A stretch of 7,548 bases of DNA, taken from positions 1-7,548 of the forward strand of contig JAIBDV010000133.1 in NCBI GenBank assembly GCA_024686055.1. The letters are read 5' to 3'. The notes below the pieces were generated by a model. It saw nothing but the letters and a program-made list of their open reading frames with translations, was not told the origin of the DNA and made no database searches. Made by a program: the position numbers and the translations under genes. Source of the DNA: Neptuniibacter sp. Lineage in GTDB: Bacteria; Pseudomonadota; Gammaproteobacteria; Pseudomonadales; Balneatricaceae. This document shows positions 6,155 through 7,548 of the stretch, one piece after another (the stretch's first letter is position 1; each line of letters begins with the position of its first letter).

Positions 6155-6178
6155 TGTCTCGTCCTGAAATAGGTTTAC
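6155..6178 (+). repeat. Left terminal inverted repeat of the IS3-family element
   Basis: Begins TGTCTCGTCCTGAAAT and continues imperfectly to 6178. It matches the reverse complement of 7429-7452 at 20 of 24 positions, with mismatches at positions 5, 17, 18 and 22. It is the transposase binding and cleavage end upstream of orfA. Confidence 0.92.
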
Positions 6179-6194
6179 ACATTGGAGACCTATT
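6168..6194 (+). promoter_or_regulatory. Inverted repeat enclosing the orfA ribosome binding site and abutting its start codon
   Basis: AATAGGT (6168-6174) and ACCTATT (6188-6194) are perfectly complementary over 7 bp around a 13-base loop. The right arm ends directly at the ATG (6195), and the Shine-Dalgarno GGAG (6184-6187) is the last part of the loop. In an RNA reading through the left end, this hairpin would hinder initiation. Similar shielding of transposase starts from outside transcription is known for other insertion sequences (for example IS10 and IS50). Its role here is inferred. Confidence 0.45.
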
Positions 6195-6593
6195 ATGGGC
6201 AAGCCCACTACACCACGCCGTAAGCGAACTCAACGTGACTACACGCTGGCTTTTAAATTGTCTGTTGTCGAGCTGGTTGAAAAAGGCGAGATGACATACA
6301 AACAGGCTCAAAAACGCTACGGTATACAAGGTAGAAGTACCGTGCTGGCATGGTTGCGTAAGCACGGCCAGCAAAACTGGTCACTGACGAGGACGCCTCG
6401 TATGCCCGCTACCCAGGAAACTCCTGCCCAGACAATCAAGCGACTTGAAAAAGAGCTTGAAGACGAAAAGCTGAGAACGCTCTACCTCAATATGATGGTT
6501 GACGATCTGGATCAGCATTATGGAACTCAGCTGCGAAAAAAGCTTTTAGCCGAACAGCCCGGGCTCTTCAAGCCAGTGGTAAAGCAGCGCTGA
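6195..6593 (+). CDS. IS3-family transposase subunit OrfA (helix-turn-helix DNA-binding protein)
   Basis: This 132-residue basic protein is the DNA-binding half of the IS3-family transposase. Residues about 15-58 form an HTH_Tnp_1-type helix-turn-helix (YTLAFKLSVVELVEKGEMTY, then QAQKRYGI and STVLAWLRKHG). Residues about 80-108 make a leucine-zipper-like coiled coil (IKRLEKELEDEKLRTLYLN) used for multimerisation. The N-terminus is very basic (PRRKRTQR). GGAG at 6184-6187 is 7 bases before the ATG. The frame runs through A_AAA_AAG at 6536-6542. Most ribosomes would finish here at TGA 6591-6593, giving OrfA alone, while a fraction shift -1 into orfB to make the full transposase. OrfA alone usually acts as a regulator in this family. 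Confidence 0.93.
   Translation: MGKPTTPRRKRTQRDYTLAFKLSVVELVEKGEMTYKQAQKRYGIQGRSTVLAWLRKHGQQNWSLTRTPRMPATQETPAQTIKRLEKELEDEKLRTLYLNMMVDDLDQHYGTQLRKKLLAEQPGLFKPVVKQR
6536..6542 (+). other. Programmed -1 ribosomal frameshift site (A AAA AAG)
   Basis: The heptamer AAAAAAG lies in the orfA zero frame as A_AAA_AAG, the classical slippery sequence of IS3-family elements. orfB is in the -1 frame, which is open from 6503 to 7420 and has no ATG before 6692. Slippage joins OrfA residues 1-116 to 292 orfB-encoded residues, giving a 408-residue OrfAB. Confidence 0.88.
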
Positions 6594-7420
6594 GTCGGCT
6601 GTGCCGACTTGAAGGCATTACCAGACAGGCCGTTTATCAGAGAGAAAAGCGACACGCCGCCAGACAGAAGGAACTGGAACCCGTATTGCCAATGGTACTG
6701 GAAGTACGGAGATACATGCCGCGCCTGGGTACACGCAAGCTCTACCAGCTGATCGAGCCCGAACTGAAAGCAACAGGCATCAAGCTGGGACGTGATGGCA
6801 TGTTTGATTATCTGCGCCAACAGCAGATGTTGATCAAACCCCGACGTAACTATACCCGGACAACCTGGAGTAAGCACTGGATGAAGAAGTATCCAAATCT
6901 GTTCGCAGAAATGGAGATCAGTGCACCTGAACAGGCATTTGTCAGTGATATTACGTATGTCGAGAGCGATGAGGGTGTGCACTACCTGTCACTGGTCACC
7001 GATGCGAGCTCTCGTAAAATCATGGGGTACGAGCTGAGTAAAGAGATGAAAGCACATGATATAGCGAAGGCATTACGGATGGCCGTCAGAAACCGTGCAA
7101 GAAGCAGTGCGTTGGTACATCACTCAGACCGAGGTAGTCAGTACTGCTCAGCAACCTATCAGCAAGTCCTTGCAGAAGCAGTTATGACGCCCTCCATGAC
7201 AGATGGGTATGACTGTTATCAGAATGCACTGGCTGAGCGGGTCAATGGCATCCTGAAGCAGGAGTTCCTGCTAACAAGATGCCGGACTTTTAACGAGCTC
7301 AAAACGGTGATCGAGGAATCAGTCTGGATCTATAATCACCTGAGGCCCCACCTCAGCCTGGGAATGAAAACCCCGGCTGAGGTACATGAAAAAGCTAGAT
7401 GTCCGGAACACCTGGCTTGA
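6542..7420 (+). CDS. IS3-family transposase catalytic part OrfB, expressed as OrfAB fusion
   Basis: These 292 residues follow the -1 shift and carry the rve-type integrase core that cuts and joins the element's ends. Early residues (SRLCRLEGITRQAVYQRE) match the usual OrfB N-terminal HTH_21-like start, and YMPRLGTRKLYQLI matches the next family block. The catalytic triad in OrfAB numbering is Asp252 (FVSDITYV), Asp312 (VHHSDRGSQY) and Glu348 (NALAERVNG). Asp312 and Glu348 are separated by exactly 35 residues: DD(35)E. The C-terminal block YNHLRPHLSLGMKTPAEVH is also standard. No ATG with a ribosome site is available before 6692, and an internal start there would lose the N-terminus, so frameshift expression is the likely route. 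No stop or frame disruption is seen, so the enzyme looks functional. Confidence 0.93.
   Translation, partial: AFSRTARALQASGKAALSRLCRLEGITRQAVYQREKRHAARQKELEPVLPMVLEVRRYMPRLGTRKLYQLIEPELKATGIKLGRDGMFDYLRQQQMLIKPRRNYTRTTWSKHWMKKYPNLFAEMEISAPEQAFVSDITYVESDEGVHYLSLVTDASSRKIMGYELSKEMKAHDIAKALRMAVRNRARSSALVHHSDRGSQYCSATYQQVLAEAVMTPSMTDGYDCYQNALAERVNGILKQEFLLTRCRTFNELKTVIEESVWIYNHLRPHLSLGMKTPAEVHEKARCPEHLA
6552..6569 (+). promoter_or_regulatory. Small stem-loop 9 bases after the slippery site
   Basis: GAA-x-AGC (6552-6558) pairs with GCT-x-TTC (6563-6569) around a CCGG loop, with one C-C mismatch. The 9-base spacing from AAAAAAG fits a frameshift stimulator, but the stem is short. Confidence 0.3.
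6593..6609 (+). promoter_or_regulatory. Strong hairpin at the orfA stop codon
   Basis: AGTCGGC (6593-6599) pairs perfectly with GCCGACT (6603-6609) around a 3-base loop (TGT). It begins on the last base of the orfA stop codon, 50 bases after the slippery heptamer. It could help frameshifting, or pace ribosomes leaving orfA. A chance origin within orfB coding sequence is also possible. Confidence 0.4.
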
Positions 7421-7428
7421 TCAAAACC

Positions 7429-7452
7429 GTCAACACATTTCAGGACGGGACA
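7429..7452 (-). repeat. Right terminal inverted repeat of the IS3-family element
   Basis: Read on the minus strand from 7452 inward it begins TGTCCCGTCCTGAAAT, matching the left end at 15 of the first 16 bases. It starts 8 bases after the orfB stop codon, as usual for compact IS3-family elements. Confidence 0.92.
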
Positions 7453-7453
7453 C

Positions 7454-7458
7454 GTCTG
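7454..7458 (+). repeat. Possible 5-bp target site duplication, right copy (GTCTG)
   Basis: This is the partner of 6149-6153. Removing the element and one copy would restore a continuous sequence reading from the cytochrome terminator T-run through ATGTCTGATATC. Confidence 0.5.
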
Positions 7459-7486
7459 ATATCTCCAGTTTACTGCTGGAAGCTTC

Positions 7487-7502
7487 CCGGTGGGGACACC
7501 GG
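7487..7502. other. Hairpin in the non-coding right flank
   Basis: CCGGTG (7487-7492) and CACCGG (7497-7502) form a perfect 6-bp stem with a GGGA loop and no following T-run on either strand. The flank 7459-7548 has no supported gene. On the minus strand the last 12 bases read three codons and TAA (7539-7537), which might be the end of a gene entering from the right; the hairpin would then lie just downstream of it. Confidence 0.3.
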
Positions 7503-7548
7503 TCCCACACACAGCCCCAGCGTCAACAATCAGAACTTAGCGCTTACC

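Larger units (their letters stand above)
6155..7452 (+). mobile_element. Complete IS3-family insertion sequence
   Basis: The element is about 1,298 bp and has the IS3-family plan: terminal inverted repeats ending TG...CA, overlapping orfA and orfB, a -1 frameshift heptamer, and a DD(35)E transposase. The 24-bp ends match at 20 positions, with TGTCTCGTCCTGAAAT at the left and TGTCCCGTCCTGAAAT at the right read inward. Both ORFs and the catalytic triad are intact, so it could be active. GTCTG occurs on both sides, one base outside each repeat tip, and may be the target duplication; the element would then be 6154-7453. It landed just beyond the cytochrome terminator and disrupts no visible gene. 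I cannot name the specific IS or subgroup without a database. Confidence 0.93.

Noticed and set aside
6027..6374. 115-residue minus-strand ORF crossing the terminator and the left IS end
   Set aside because: It spans the cytochrome terminator and inverted repeat and opposes two real genes; it has no motif.
7454..7548. Gene in the right flank
   Set aside because: All three minus-strand frames and the short plus-strand frames stop quickly; only three codons before a TAA at the window edge could belong to a gene, too little to call.
1..7548. CRISPR array, tRNA, rRNA or riboswitch
   Set aside because: No regularly spaced direct repeats, cloverleaf-like sequence or recognisable aptamer core was seen on reading both strands.

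Overview
The window reads as chromosome of a gammaproteobacterium, most likely a marine or aquatic Oceanospirillales/Pseudomonadales-type organism. This is inferred from the moderately GC-rich coding sequence, a Fur-box-controlled siderophore receptor, a cytochrome c5-type protein and an enterobacterial-like Tag glycosylase. The genus cannot be fixed from the sequence alone.

Layout: (1) bases 1-90 are the 3' end of an unidentified plus-strand gene. (2) A compact iron-responsive control region (about 110-189) precedes a complete TonB-dependent siderophore receptor (190-2196). The control region holds a Fur-type operator, a perfect 14-bp palindrome between the probable -35 and -10, and a small hairpin that contains the ribosome binding site. 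(3) A 9-bp-stem hairpin lies between that gene and a convergent minus-strand block of three genes. In transcription order these are tag (3-methyladenine DNA glycosylase I), a GT-A/GT2-like glycosyltransferase and a 12-13-segment membrane protein of unknown substrate. All three have their own Shine-Dalgarno sequences, and spacers of about 100-120 bases separate them. (4) Divergent from tag is a 68-residue basic orphan protein, followed by a periplasmic cytochrome c5-like protein with a textbook intrinsic terminator. (5) Eight or nine bases after that terminator sits a complete, apparently intact IS3-family insertion sequence (about 6155-7452). It has matching terminal inverted repeats, orfA with a helix-turn-helix, a canonical A_AAA_AAG -1 frameshift site, and orfB with a full DD(35)E catalytic triad. 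(6) The last 95 bases are non-coding as far as can be seen.

How the parts relate: the receptor is an iron-acquisition gene under probable Fur repression. The tag, glycosyltransferase and membrane-protein genes share a strand but show no obvious common pathway. The insertion sequence is insulated from the cytochrome gene by the terminator. I see no CRISPR array, tRNA, rRNA or defence system, and no clear new biological system. The points most worth a second look are the layered regulatory structure ahead of the receptor, the hairpin abutting the transposase start codon, the glycosyltransferase without a DxD motif, the unidentified transporter-like protein and the orphan small protein.
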